Translations under genes and position numbers: made by a program | Shown here: one piece after another, positions 8,389-17,982 of the stretch | Position numbering within the stretch: position 1 is the stretch's first letter | Layout of the letters: each line of letters opens with the position of its first letter | Source: Lachnospiraceae bacterium | Lineage (GTDB): Bacteria; Bacillota; Clostridia; Lachnospirales; Lachnospiraceae | Reading direction: 5' to 3' | Assembly (NCBI GenBank): GCA_022793065.1 | Contig: JAAWCE010000095.1 | Coordinates: forward strand, 1-60,604 | Length of the DNA: 60,604 nucleotides | Notes under the pieces: generated by a model | Seen by the model: the letters and a program-made list of their open reading frames with translations, nothing else | The model's database searches: none | Told to the model about the DNA's origin: nothing

Positions 8389-9189
8389 ATGGGAATTCGG
8401 GAAGATGCTTTTACTTGCAGAAGAAATGGTTTGACAATTCGGGGGATGCAGTATTTGCCCAATGAATTTATAGAGGATAAAAAATATCCTGCAATGATTG
8501 TCAGTCATGGGTTTACAGACAATTATACCAGTGTGGCGTCCTATTGCAGAGCGTTTGCTGAAATGGGATATATTTCATTTGGATTCAGCTTTTGCGGAGG
8601 GGGAAAGAAGGAGGATGATATAGGAGTAAAAAGTGACGGTGCCTCTACGGATATGACTATTTTTACGGAAGTGGAGGATTTAATTACAGTCAAAGAATAT
8701 GTGAAAAGTCTGCCCTATATCCAGAAGGAAGAACTTATATTGGCTGGGGTCAGTCAGGGGGGATTTGTGTCCGGTCTGGCAGCCGCAGGATGCGGAGAGG
8801 AAATAAGCAAGCTGATTATGATTTCTCCCGCATTATGTATTCCGGATCATGCCAGACGGGGATGTCTGGGCGGTTCATGTTATGACCCGAACAATGTTCC
8901 CAGCCAGATTGATTGTGGGAAAACAATACTGGGAAGAGCATTTCATGACCAGGTTGTAGGAATGGATCCATTTCGGGAATTAGAGCCATATAAGGGACCG
9001 GTATTGATTTTGCACGGATTGGAAGATGAGATTGTGAATTATTCCTATGCTGTGAGGGCAAAGGAGCGTTATGAGAAAGGTCAATGTGGTTTGCAGTTGA
9101 TTCAAAATGCCGGTCATAGTTTCCTGGGGCAGCACGAGAAAATTGCCCTGGCATCCATTGGTCAATTTTTAATGGAAGGGGATTCGTGA
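8389..9189 (+). CDS. Alpha/beta hydrolase (esterase-like)
   Basis: A 266-residue alpha/beta-hydrolase fold enzyme. The nucleophile elbow is GVSQGG (Ser), the acid is probably Asp in HGLEDEIV, and the base is His in NAGHSF. The oxyanion region is VSHGFTDN. The family covers esterases and acyl hydrolases, so the natural substrate cannot be read from sequence. An alternative ATG at 8374 would add five residues and overlap the small ORF stop. I prefer 8389 because GATGAGGT lies 6-8 bases before it. A strong bidirectional stem-loop follows. Confidence 0.85.
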   Translation: MGIREDAFTCRRNGLTIRGMQYLPNEFIEDKKYPAMIVSHGFTDNYTSVASYCRAFAEMGYISFGFSFCGGGKKEDDIGVKSDGASTDMTIFTEVEDLITVKEYVKSLPYIQKEELILAGVSQGGFVSGLAAAGCGEEISKLIMISPALCIPDHARRGCLGGSCYDPNNVPSQIDCGKTILGRAFHDQVVGMDPFRELEPYKGPVLILHGLEDEIVNYSYAVRAKERYEKGQCGLQLIQNAGHSFLGQHEKIALASIGQFLMEGDS

Positions 9190-9198
9190 AACTATGTA

Positions 9199-9237
9199 TT
9201 TCCCTTGTAACAATTCTGAAGTATGTTACAAGGGAAA
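9199..9237. terminator. Bidirectional terminator between convergent genes
   Basis: TTTCCCTTGTAAC (9199-9211) and GTTACAAGGGAAA (9225-9237) form a perfect 13-bp stem flanked by T-rich and A-rich ends. It serves the hydrolase gene (+) and the hemerythrin/receiver gene (-). Confidence 0.8.
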
Positions 9238-9263
9238 ATAATCCTCACATCCATACTCGTCCC

Positions 9264-10655
9264 TTATGATTTGTCATACAATCTATTGATTCTTGTACAC
9301 CCTTTCTTTTCAAAGAAACGATCTATTTCTTGTTTTACCGATTCCGGCGGCAGCGCTTTGGACAGATAGCCTTCGGGCCCCAATGTCAGTACTTTTTTTA
9401 CCGTTTCTTTGTCCACTCTGTTTGTCAAAAAGATTACCGGAATGTCCGTAAAATCCTGTTCTGAGCGAATCATCTCCAACACTTGGCTTCCATTGCAAAC
9501 AGGCATTTCATAGTCCAATAGTATCAGGTCAGGTCTGTCTAGCGCAATATTCCTGATTGCGGATAAACCGGATTTGGCAGTTGCCACCGTGTATTCACTT
9601 CTAAGGAGATTCCGCATTGTATTCAGTATAAAATCCGAGTCATCTACGATAAGCAGCTTTTTCTTTTGACTGACGGAGGTGATTTCCCCATGAGTTTGAT
9701 TCAGATAATTGATGGCTTTCCCCATGGCGTTTTCTGTAATAACGGAAACGTCCCTTTGGTCCCAGTGCATGTGGGATGCGGTCATACAATATGCAAAATA
9801 TCCTTTTCCTGTATCAAATAACAGACTAAATTGAGGACTTTGTATCTGAAATAGTTTTTGAAACTGTTCATCAGTCAAGGTATGTTCTTCTTCCAGTTCA
9901 AACTGCTCCGAAAACGGAAATTGACTTTTTGCCCGCTCCACTAATTGTCTTGCTGCATATTTTGCCACATTCGTGAACATGACGCTTACCGCTTCAGACT
10001 TTGTATCTGCTACGCCGCCAATAACACTGCCAATCAGTTGTTCCTCAAAGATGATAAAGATGTCCCATTTCTTTTTTTCTTTGCTGCTGTAAATCAAATG
10101 GGAATAAATTTCATTTCCAAATTTTTCTCCCCCATAACAATCACTGATTATATGGGAGTTTAGCTGAAACATTTGGTGCAGTAAGCCGGCAATTGTCTGT
10201 CCCATAACTGCTTGTTCTTCCTCTGGAAGAAGGTGGTCCCAATGCTTTACATCATCTCCGTTTACAATCATGTGATCTTCTACCAATGTATGTCCCACCA
10301 GCCACCCGGCGCATACTCCAAAAAAATGATTTATTGCCTGCTCTGAATAGTTTGTCTGTTCCAGTTCCTGCTCAAGCGCCGGAAGTGTTCTTTCTCGAAA
10401 ATTCTTATGAATACGCTTATGGGTTTCCAGTCCGGTATAATTTATGGAAGCCATATAGGCTTCTTCATTTGCAAAGTGCTGAAGGGTATGTTCTTTAAAG
10501 TACTTTACTGCTTCCTGACAGACCCAGCGGCTTTTTTCATCTTGCCGTCCAAAATGATACAGCTTATTGAGGATACGAAAGAGTCTTTTGTGTTCGTTGT
10601 CAATGGTATCCACTCCAATATTATACTGTTTTTTCCATACAAATTGATTTTCCAT
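9264..10655 (-). CDS. Bacteriohemerythrin / receiver domain fusion protein
   Basis: A 463-residue three-part protein. Residues 1-135 are a bacteriohemerythrin with the full di-iron ligand set: His22, His60, Glu64, His79, His83, His122, Asp127, so it should bind oxygen or sense redox state. Residues about 160-325 are a middle domain that loosely resembles CheX/CheC-type phosphatase folds (VMFTNVAKYAARQLV and GYFAYCMTASHM); this assignment is weak. Residues about 335-455 are a CheY-like receiver (KLLIVDDSDF, ILLDYEMP, IFLTN, YLSKALPP). There is no DNA-binding or enzymatic output. The convergent neighbour is a hydrolase; 250 bases upstream lies a chemoreceptor gene on the same strand, suggesting aerotaxis or oxygen signalling. 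Confidence 0.9.
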   Translation of the reverse strand: MENQFVWKKQYNIGVDTIDNEHKRLFRILNKLYHFGRQDEKSRWVCQEAVKYFKEHTLQHFANEEAYMASINYTGLETHKRIHKNFRERTLPALEQELEQTNYSEQAINHFFGVCAGWLVGHTLVEDHMIVNGDDVKHWDHLLPEEEQAVMGQTIAGLLHQMFQLNSHIISDCYGGEKFGNEIYSHLIYSSKEKKKWDIFIIFEEQLIGSVIGGVADTKSEAVSVMFTNVAKYAARQLVERAKSQFPFSEQFELEEEHTLTDEQFQKLFQIQSPQFSLLFDTGKGYFAYCMTASHMHWDQRDVSVITENAMGKAINYLNQTHGEITSVSQKKKLLIVDDSDFILNTMRNLLRSEYTVATAKSGLSAIRNIALDRPDLILLDYEMPVCNGSQVLEMIRSEQDFTDIPVIFLTNRVDKETVKKVLTLGPEGYLSKALPPESVKQEIDRFFEKKGCTRINRLYDKS

Positions 10656-10854
10656 ACAGTGTTCTCCTTATGATGCCGTTGAAATATGGACTTAAATAAT
10701 TTGTTTCTATATTATATTCTGATTTGGTGATAATTTTACAAAATAATACAAATTTTTCCTTTTTTCTATTTATTTCATCGGTTTTTGGAAAACAAGAAAT
10801 TTTTGATAGAATCGTTGAAGAATTTGAGAATGAAACATATGGAAAGACAAACAT

Positions 10855-10892
10855 AAAAATATCCCTCCGCCTTATTCGTTTGGCAGAGGGAT
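10855..10892 (-). terminator. Terminator of the chemoreceptor gene
   Basis: ATCCCTCCGCC (10861-10871) pairs with GGCAGAGGGAT (10882-10892) with one mismatch. On the minus strand it is followed by ATTTTT, a classic intrinsic terminator just after the stop at 10902. Confidence 0.8.
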
Positions 10893-10901
10893 GATATGGC
10901 T

Positions 10902-12653
10902 TTAGTCTAAATTAATTTGGGTAATACCAGAACGTGAGTTTCCATAATTATTTCTGGAAGATGTGGCACCTGAAGCGTATTCGGCGCGGAGTATAAATTT
11001 TGCAACCAGTCGTTTGAGCATTTCGGCCTGGCTGGAAAGTTCCTGGCTGGCAGCAGCGCTTTGCTCCGAGGTAGCCGAATTGGTCTGTACCACGCTGGAA
11101 ATCTGGTCAACGCCCACAGAAACCTGTTCAATGGCATCGGCCTGTTGTTCCGCGGCGTTGGCAATGACATCGACCTTGGAAGAAGTGGTGCGAACCGCGT
11201 CCACAACCTTAATCAAGGATTGAGCCGTGGAATCTACAAGCTGTGTACCATGAGCCACTGCTTCAATAGAATGTTCAATTAGATTTGCGGTGTCTTTGGA
11301 AGCAATGGAACTCTTGCTTGCAAGGCTGCGAACTTCGTTGGCAACAACAGCAAATCCTTTGCCCGCCTGGCCGGCTCTGGAAGCCTCTACAGCGGCGTTC
11401 AACGCCAGAATATTAGTCTGGAATGCGATATCTTCAATGGTCTTAATAATTTTACCGATTTCGTTGGAAGTACGAGTAATTTCTTCCATTGCCACAATCA
11501 TATCGCTCATCTGTCTGTTACATTCTTCTACTTCAGTGTCAGCCGTTGTGGACTGGACTTTAGCTTCCATAGCATTCTCTGCAGTGGTCTTAATTTGCTG
11601 AGAAATATTGGTTATGGTGGAGGCAAGTTCTTCCACCGCAGAGGCCTGTTCCGTTGCGCCCTGTGCTAATGCCTGCGCACCGTCGGATACCTGACCTGAA
11701 CCGGACGCAACTAAATCGGCGCTTTGATTGATCTGACCTAATGTAGAGCTTAAGTCGCGGTTAAGTTTTCGCATGGATGCAAGCAAATTTTGGAAACTGC
11801 CCACATATCGTTTTTCCGCTTTGGTACGGACGTCAAAATTACCGTTTGCCATTTCACTTAAAACCATGGAAGCATCTGTAATGACATCCTCCAAAATAGA
11901 AGTCATGTTTTTAAAGGTTTTGGCCAGACTTCCCAGTTCATCCCTGGATTCATAATTAATGTCAATATTAAAATCACCGACTTCAATCTTCTTTGCAGAT
12001 TTCTCCAAAGCACGAAGAGGACGAGTAATGGAGCTGGTCAAATATGTGGAGAGAACCAGAGTAATGATCAGTACGGCAACGGCAATACCAAATTGAATAG
12101 AAATCAATGTCTGCTGCATGGCAACAGTTTCGTTAAAATCCCGATCTGCGTTGGCAGAGGCAATGTCACTGATTTGGATCAGATTTGAAACCGCTTCCTC
12201 TACCAATGGCTGATATTCGTTCAGCAGCATATCCTGCGCTTTGGCGTTGTCTGTCTGGGCGGTCTGAATTACCTCTTGCTGCATAGCTACGGCGCCTTGT
12301 ACATTATCGGAAAAGGAATTTAACAACTCAGGGTTATCCGTGAAGTTTGCAAACAGCCAATTACCGTTCTCCTGCAAAAGCGCCAACTCTTTTTCCATGT
12401 CCTCTAAATACTTCTGACTTTTTGAGGCGTCGTCTTCGATGGTTATGTACGAAATGTCCTTTACAATGATTTGCAGACCCCGGCGCATGCTCATTACTTT
12501 GTTGGTAATCTGATAACCTACCTTATAAAATTCGGAATATTTTTCTTCGTTATCTCTTAATCCCGAAATTGAAACGTAGACGGTGCCGCAAAATAAAATA
12601 ATAATTATTAGGAACGTTACCAGAAGCTTTGCCCTGATTTTTAAATTTTTCAT
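10902..12653 (-). CDS. Methyl-accepting chemotaxis protein
   Basis: A 583-residue chemoreceptor. TM1 spans about residues 8-30, an extracellular four-helix-bundle sensor about 31-185, TM2 about 188-208, HAMP about 209-262, and the cytoplasmic signalling domain about 290-560. The hairpin tip reads [15 protein letters not shown] followed by [13 protein letters not shown], the conserved CheA/CheW contact region. There is no C-terminal CheR pentapeptide. The ligand is unknown. The start at 12653 follows GGGAGGTC. No flagellar or che genes are in the window, so it signals to a distant system. The hemerythrin/receiver gene lies downstream on the same strand after a terminator. Confidence 0.95.
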   Translation of the reverse strand: MKNLKIRAKLLVTFLIIIILFCGTVYVSISGLRDNEEKYSEFYKVGYQITNKVMSMRRGLQIIVKDISYITIEDDASKSQKYLEDMEKELALLQENGNWLFANFTDNPELLNSFSDNVQGAVAMQQEVIQTAQTDNAKAQDMLLNEYQPLVEEAVSNLIQISDIASANADRDFNETVAMQQTLISIQFGIAVAVLIITLVLSTYLTSSITRPLRALEKSAKKIEVGDFNIDINYESRDELGSLAKTFKNMTSILEDVITDASMVLSEMANGNFDVRTKAEKRYVGSFQNLLASMRKLNRDLSSTLGQINQSADLVASGSGQVSDGAQALAQGATEQASAVEELASTITNISQQIKTTAENAMEAKVQSTTADTEVEECNRQMSDMIVAMEEITRTSNEIGKIIKTIEDIAFQTNILALNAAVEASRAGQAGKGFAVVANEVRSLASKSSIASKDTANLIEHSIEAVAHGTQLVDSTAQSLIKVVDAVRTTSSKVDVIANAAEQQADAIEQVSVGVDQISSVVQTNSATSEQSAAASQELSSQAEMLKRLVAKFILRAEYASGATSSRNNYGNSRSGITQINLD

Positions 12654-13135
12654 TTTGACCTCCCATGCTTCTTAAACAATAGCAATTCATCTCTCCATGT
12701 TGAATGTCTGATTGTTTAGTGTAAATTATTTGATATAGGTAAATTATAATAGATTATTGTCAATTTGTCTACTCTATTCATAAATATGGTAAATATAATC
12801 TCATACATTAATTTCCATACAATTTTAATTTTAGAATAATAATATTTGTATGCTATGATAATAATTTTGAGCACTTTAATGTATACTTATAAACATATAT
12901 TCAAATATTCTAAATAATAACATAAAGTTGCCGTGTATCCATTTACATTTTTGCGGAAATGTCCATTAATAAGGAAAGAAAAGAGAATGATGGATACATT
13001 TCAAAGTGTATGGACATTTGTTTCTACATTCAGTATAATAAAAAAGAATTGTAAATTGTTTCCAATCGTCAGTGTACGAAAAGGCGGATGTGGAATAAGG
13101 ACCCGTTTGCGGGAACCGGAATATGGAGGAGCCAT
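12654..13135. other. AT-rich divergent intergenic region
   Basis: 482 bases between the start of the chemoreceptor gene (-) and the ABC operon (+). It is very AT-rich, with several TATAAT-like hexamers (for example near 12800-12850), but I could not pick a -35/-10 pair with good spacing for either direction. Short frames crossing it look like chance ORFs. I see no repeat or structured RNA. Confidence 0.5.
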
Positions 13136-14398
13136 ATGGAAGTTGTATTACAGAACCTTACGAAAAAGTTTCCGGCCAGGGGGCGGAAAAATCAGGATGA
13201 GGTAATTGCCGTAAATGATTTTACGTTTAAAATTCCGGATGGAAAATTAATTGGACTGCTGGGTCCTTCCGGGTGCGGCAAGAGTACCACCCTGAATCTG
13301 ATCAGCGGGCTGCAGAAGCCTACCAGCGGCAAAATATTTTTTGGATCGGATGATGTGACCGATTTGCAGCCTGAAAACAGGGGCATTGGGCTGGTATTTC
13401 AGAATTATGCGCTGTATCCTCATTTGACGGTAAAGCAGAACATTCTGTTTCCGCTGGAAAACTTGAAGGGGAAGGATAAACTGACCAAACAGGAGATGTT
13501 AAACAAAGCTTTTGAAGCGGCAAAGCTTGTTCAGATAGAAGAGTTGATGGATCGTAAGCCCGGAGAGTTATCGGGAGGACAGCAGCAGCGTGTGGCCATT
13601 GCCCGTGCTTTGGTGAAAATGCCAAAGGTTCTTTTGCTGGACGAGCCATTGTCTAACCTGGACGCCAGGTTAAGGCTTCAGACCAGGGAGGAAATCAGGC
13701 GTATTCAGCGAGAGACAAAGATTACGACCATTTTCGTCACACATGACCAGGAAGAAGCGATGAGCATCTCGGATATGATTGTGGTTATGAATATGGGTGT
13801 GGTGCAGCAAATTGGCAGGCCCCAGGACGTATATGACAATCCGGTGAATCTCTTTGTGGCAAAGTTCCTGGGGACGCCTCCTATCAATGTATTTCTGGGG
13901 AAAATAACAAATCACATGCTTTACATCGGAGATGATGCCGTTCTGGAGATTCCGAAGGCGTGGTATGGGGGGAACAAAGACGGCTGCAGAGAATTAAGTT
14001 TATCGCTGGAATCAAGGGATATTACAGGCAATGACGCCGCCGCAGGTGAAGAAAGTCAGGCATTGTTTGCAGAGGGAGAGGTTTATGTGGGCATTAGGCC
14101 GGAAGGATTCCGATTACAGGCGGAAGGATCTTTTGGCTGTGAATTTGTGGGTGTGGAAGTGATGGGGCGTGATATCAGCGTTATTTGCGCCAACAAAGCT
14201 TCTTGCAGCCCTAAGGTAAGAGCGATTATCGGCACGGAACATTTGGACGGAATAGAAAGGAACTATTCCGAAGGCGGTTTTGGGCGGAATGCTTATGTGA
14301 AGTTTTCGCTTTTGCCCCATAAGGTATTCCTTTTTGACAGACAGACGGAGAGGCGTATTGAGTTTACATGTGACAGGACAAAAAGGGAGGGGTGCTGA
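13136..14398 (+). CDS. Sugar ABC transporter ATP-binding protein (MsmK/UgpC type)
   Basis: A 420-residue ABC ATPase of the carbohydrate uptake family 1. It carries Walker A GPSGCGKST, Q loop VFQNYALYPH, signature LSGGQQQR, Walker B VLLLDEPLSNLDA and H loop FVTHDQEEAM. The C-terminal TOBE-like regulatory region (about 250-410) includes YVGIRPEGFRLQ. The start at 13136 is chosen because GGAGGAGCC precedes it. It is the first gene of an ATPase-permease-permease-binding protein operon. MsmK-like ATPases often energise several sugar importers, so it may also serve the maltodextrin permease at 29-32 kb, which lacks an ATPase. Confidence 0.92.
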   Translation: MEVVLQNLTKKFPARGRKNQDEVIAVNDFTFKIPDGKLIGLLGPSGCGKSTTLNLISGLQKPTSGKIFFGSDDVTDLQPENRGIGLVFQNYALYPHLTVKQNILFPLENLKGKDKLTKQEMLNKAFEAAKLVQIEELMDRKPGELSGGQQQRVAIARALVKMPKVLLLDEPLSNLDARLRLQTREEIRRIQRETKITTIFVTHDQEEAMSISDMIVVMNMGVVQQIGRPQDVYDNPVNLFVAKFLGTPPINVFLGKITNHMLYIGDDAVLEIPKAWYGGNKDGCRELSLSLESRDITGNDAAAGEESQALFAEGEVYVGIRPEGFRLQAEGSFGCEFVGVEVMGRDISVICANKASCSPKVRAIIGTEHLDGIERNYSEGGFGRNAYVKFSLLPHKVFLFDRQTERRIEFTCDRTKREGC

Positions 14399-14399
14399 T

Positions 14400-15308
14400 A
14401 TGGCGGGGAAGAGATCGGATCACAGGGGTGTGAAGGGTTGGCTGTATCTATTGCCCGCGCTTTTGTTCCTTGGGGTCTTTATGGTATATCCACTTTTTGA
14501 TGTCTTTGTCTATTCGTTTGAAGAGGGGTATCATTCCGCATCCCAGACGTATTTTGGTACAGGCTGGTATAACTATTCCTATGTATTGCATGACCCTTAT
14601 TTCCTCCAGGCAGTGAAGAATACGCTGCTGTTGGTGGCCATTACGGTTCCGCTGTCCACAGGAATTGCATTGTTGATTTCGTTGGGGCTGCATTCCATTA
14701 CCCCTCTTAAGAATCTGTTTCAGACAATATATTTTCTGCCCTATGTGACAAATACCCTGGCGGTGGGACTTGTATTTATGGTATTGTTCAAAAAGACAGC
14801 CTATTCCGAAGGGCTGATAAATCTTTTGATTACCTGGTTGGGCGGCAGTTCGGTTGATTTTATTGACGGACCATACTGGGCGAAAATGTTCGTTTTGTGT
14901 TTTTATACCATATGGGTTGTTCTGCCCTTTAAGATTCTCATTCTGACAAGCGCCCTGGCATCCGTCAACCAGGAATATTATAATGCTGCAAAGGTGGACG
15001 GCACTTCCAGGCTCAGAACCTTTATGAGGATTACGCTGCCAATGATATCACCCATGATATTTTATTTGATTATTACGGGGTTTATCGGTGCGTTTAAGGC
15101 TTACAGCGATGTGGTTGCCCTGTTTGGCGTCAATCTGAATGGGGCGGGAATGAATACTATAGTGGGCTATGTCTATGATATGCTGTACGGTGACAGCGGC
15201 GGATATCCTTCGTATGCTTCGGCGGCGGCCATATTGTTGTTTGTAATTGTCCTAACCATTACATGTATCAATTTGCTCATAAGCAAGAAAAAAATCCACT
15301 ATTCTTAG
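14400..15308 (+). CDS. Sugar ABC transporter permease (MalF-like)
   Basis: A 302-residue inner-membrane permease with about six helices. The cytoplasmic EAA loop that docks to the ATPase is EYYNAAKVDGTSRLRTFMRI. The start at 14400 (MAGKRSDH) follows AGGGAGGGG and lies one base after the ATPase stop codon, so the genes are tightly coupled. Forms a heterodimer with the next gene product. The substrate is probably a sugar or polyol, judged from family only. Confidence 0.92.
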   Translation: MAGKRSDHRGVKGWLYLLPALLFLGVFMVYPLFDVFVYSFEEGYHSASQTYFGTGWYNYSYVLHDPYFLQAVKNTLLLVAITVPLSTGIALLISLGLHSITPLKNLFQTIYFLPYVTNTLAVGLVFMVLFKKTAYSEGLINLLITWLGGSSVDFIDGPYWAKMFVLCFYTIWVVLPFKILILTSALASVNQEYYNAAKVDGTSRLRTFMRITLPMISPMIFYLIITGFIGAFKAYSDVVALFGVNLNGAGMNTIVGYVYDMLYGDSGGYPSYASAAAILLFVIVLTITCINLLISKKKIHYS

Positions 15309-15366
15309 AAAATGAAAAGCGTTGGGAATTTTGGAATAGATTTGGGGAAATCAAAGGTGGGAGCAT

Positions 15367-16242
15367 ATGGAAAACAGAATAGATTATGGAAAAATGGAAA
15401 AGAGAACGGAAGGGCGTAAAAAGATTGTAAGCGCGATCACGTATCTGCTTTTGACATTGTGGGCGGTGGTGGTATTATTCCCCTTTTATTGGATGGTTTT
15501 GACGTCGTTTAAAAGTTATGGAGCATATAATTCGGAATATATTCCGAAATTTTATACGTTATCGCCCACATTACAGAATTATGCGGATGCGTTTACGGCG
15601 GTGTCTCTGGGCCAATATCTGATCAATACGGTTATTTTTACCGTGATTACTACGGCTGCAATGCTGATAGTGATTACATTGGCGGCGTTTGCCTTTGCCA
15701 GGCTGGAGTTTAGAGGAAAGAATATAGTATTTGTATTATTTCTGTCGTTGATGATGATTCCTAACGAATTAGTGATTATAACCAATTTCGTTACCATTAC
15801 GGATTTGAATATGCGCAATACGTTTCAGGGCTTGATTCTGCCCTCCATAACGTCAGTGTTTTATATTTATCTCTTAAAGGAAAATTTTGAACAAATACCG
15901 GACAGTCTTTATTACGCGGCTAAGGTGGACGGCACATCCGATTTAAAATATCTGCTGAAAGTTATGCTGCCCATATCAAAGCCCACTTTAATTACCATTA
16001 CCATACTGAAGGTGATAGAATGCTGGAATTCTTATGTGTGGCCCAGGCTGATTACGGATGATGAACGCTATTATCTGGTGTCCAACGGTATACAGGAAAT
16101 TCGGGAAAATGGATTTGGGCGTGAGAACATTCCAGCCATGATGGCTGCGGTTGTGGTGATTTCCATTCCTTTGATGATACTGTTCCTAATCTTTCGGAGG
16201 AAGGTAATGGCCGGAGTGGCAAGAGGGGGGACGAAGGGATGA
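15367..16242 (+). CDS. Sugar ABC transporter permease (MalG-like)
   Basis: A 291-residue permease with six predicted helices and the EAA motif SLYYAAKVDGTSDLKYLLKV. It is the second half of the membrane channel. The start follows AAGGTGGGAGC. Its last codons overlap the binding protein gene by four bases (ATGA), showing translational coupling. Confidence 0.92.
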   Translation: MENRIDYGKMEKRTEGRKKIVSAITYLLLTLWAVVVLFPFYWMVLTSFKSYGAYNSEYIPKFYTLSPTLQNYADAFTAVSLGQYLINTVIFTVITTAAMLIVITLAAFAFARLEFRGKNIVFVLFLSLMMIPNELVIITNFVTITDLNMRNTFQGLILPSITSVFYIYLLKENFEQIPDSLYYAAKVDGTSDLKYLLKVMLPISKPTLITITILKVIECWNSYVWPRLITDDERYYLVSNGIQEIRENGFGRENIPAMMAAVVVISIPLMILFLIFRRKVMAGVARGGTKG

Positions 16243-17846
16243 GCGCAAAGAAGGTGCAAAGCAGGTTTATAAAGGTTTCGTGTATGATTCTTGGCGCGTT
16301 GCTGCTGACAGGATGTCATGGGGCCAGGGGGCTTGAGGTTTTTGAAATACCTGAAGAATTTGACACTTCCAGGGAATATGAGATTACGTTTTGGGCAAAA
16401 AACGATACCAATAAGACCCAGACGGATATCTATGAGCAGGCCATTGAGGATTTTGAGGCCTTATATCCCAATGTGACGGTAAATTTACGTCTGTATACGG
16501 ATTATGGAAGGATATATAATGATGTCATTACCAATATCGCCACCAATACTACGCCCAATGTCTGTATTACTTATCCGGACCACATTGCAACCTATCTGAC
16601 GGGTGTAAACCAGGTGGTGCCGTTAGATGAGTTGTTTTCAGATGAAAAGTATGGGCTGGGGGGCAGTGAGGTCAGGTTTGACGGACCAAACCTGGAGGAA
16701 ATGATTCCGCAGTTTATGGAAGAGTGTTCTTTTGGGGGACATTCTTATGCGTTTCCTTATATGCGTTCTACAGAAGCCTGTTATATTAACAAGACTTATG
16801 TGGAGAAATTGGGCTATACCTTGCCGGAGACCCTGACATGGGATTTTGTATGGGAGGTGTCCGAGGCTGCAACGGCAAAGGATGGGGAGGGAAATTACCT
16901 GGTAAATGGACAAAAAGTAATGATTCCTTTCATTTATAAGTCAACGGATAACATGATGATACAGATGTTGAAGCAGAGAGGGGAAGGATACTCCACTGAG
17001 GACGGTCAGGCGCTTCTTTTTCAGGAATCCACCAAAGACCTTTTGCTGGAAATTGCGGAGCATGCCGAAAGCGGCGCATTTTCTACGTTTAAGATTTCCA
17101 GTTATCCGGCAAATTTTATGAATGCGGGGCAATGTATTTTTGCCGTGGATTCCACCGCGGGCGCTACCTGGATGGGAACGGACGCGCCGCTTTCTGATAT
17201 CAGTCAAGATAAGGTGGTGGAATTTGAGACTGCGGTTATGACCATTCCTCAGTTTGATACGGAGCATCCTCAAATGATATCCCAGGGACCTTCCGTGTGT
17301 ATCTTTAATAAGGAGGATTCTCAGCAGGTATTGGCTTCCTGGCTGTTTGCCCAATATTTGCTCACCGATAAGGTTCAAATCGGGTACGCACAGACGGAAG
17401 GTTATGTGCCGGTGACTTCTAAGGCACAAGAATCTGCGGTATATCAAGAGTATCTCTCCCGGAGCGGTGAAGACCATAATTTATATTATGATATTAAAAT
17501 CAAAGCTACAAATTTGCTGTTGGAGCATATTGATCATACCTTTGTAACGCCGGTATTTAACGGGTCCACTTCCCTTCGGGATGCGGCGGGACAGATGATT
17601 GAGAATACTGTGAAGTCTGTTCTGAGGAAGGAAGAAGTGAATGATGCGTATATGGAAAATCTGTATAAGGATATTCGGGCGCTCTACCGCTTAGACCAGC
17701 TAAATAGTCAGGGTTCCGTAACCGTCCAAAAGGCAGAATTAGGGGAATTGCCGGGAATGGCGGTGGGGCTGTTAGCGGCTTTGGGTGTTACCTGGTGTTT
17801 TATTATTTTATATGCGGTCATCCGAATCATAAAAAGAAATCGGTAA
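16239..17846 (+). CDS. Extracellular solute-binding lipoprotein with C-terminal membrane helix
   Basis: A 535-residue binding protein of the sugar ABC family. The signal peptide ends in a lipobox LLLTGC (Cys25), giving N-terminal lipid anchoring. The mature part begins like family 1 binding proteins (YEITFWAKNDTNKTQ, then YEQAIEDFEALYPNVTV). Unusually, the C terminus carries a hydrophobic helix GMAVGLLAALGVTWCFIILY followed by basic RIIKRNR, which looks like a second membrane anchor. This is rare for binding proteins and would tether it at both ends. It is the last gene of the ABC operon, and the ligand is unknown. Confidence 0.9.
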   Translation: MSAKKVQSRFIKVSCMILGALLLTGCHGARGLEVFEIPEEFDTSREYEITFWAKNDTNKTQTDIYEQAIEDFEALYPNVTVNLRLYTDYGRIYNDVITNIATNTTPNVCITYPDHIATYLTGVNQVVPLDELFSDEKYGLGGSEVRFDGPNLEEMIPQFMEECSFGGHSYAFPYMRSTEACYINKTYVEKLGYTLPETLTWDFVWEVSEAATAKDGEGNYLVNGQKVMIPFIYKSTDNMMIQMLKQRGEGYSTEDGQALLFQESTKDLLLEIAEHAESGAFSTFKISSYPANFMNAGQCIFAVDSTAGATWMGTDAPLSDISQDKVVEFETAVMTIPQFDTEHPQMISQGPSVCIFNKEDSQQVLASWLFAQYLLTDKVQIGYAQTEGYVPVTSKAQESAVYQEYLSRSGEDHNLYYDIKIKATNLLLEHIDHTFVTPVFNGSTSLRDAAGQMIENTVKSVLRKEEVNDAYMENLYKDIRALYRLDQLNSQGSVTVQKAELGELPGMAVGLLAALGVTWCFIILYAVIRIIKRNR

Positions 17847-17852
17847 AGCCTA

Positions 17853-17880
17853 TTGATTTCTTGAAAAAATCATGTATAAT
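17853..17880 (+). promoter_or_regulatory. Promoter of the small lipoprotein gene
   Basis: TTGATT (17853-17858), a 16-base spacer and TATAAT (17875-17880), directly after the ABC operon. It gives the lipoprotein its own transcript with a leader of about 95 bases. Confidence 0.6.
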
Positions 17881-17921
17881 TAGTTCGATGTTTGTACCAT
17901 TGTTGTCGGCATAAGGGTAAG

Positions 17922-17970
17922 TTTGAAAGTGAACTTTCAAATGCTGTATCGTAAGTGCGCTAAAGCGCAC
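17922..17970 (+). promoter_or_regulatory. Two consecutive hairpins in the lipoprotein leader
   Basis: TTTGAAAGT-GA-ACTTTCAAA (17922-17941) and GTGCGC-TAAA-GCGCAC (17955-17970) are perfect inverted repeats. The second ends one base before the AGGGAGG ribosome site. They could stabilise the mRNA 5' end or modulate translation. The two-base loop of the first would favour a DNA operator over an RNA hairpin. Confidence 0.5.
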
Positions 17971-17982
17971 AGGGAGGTAAAA

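Noticed and set aside
12933..13205. 90-codon frame before the ABC ATPase gene
   Set aside because: It overlaps the true ATPase start in another frame, has no good ribosome site at its start and unremarkable composition.
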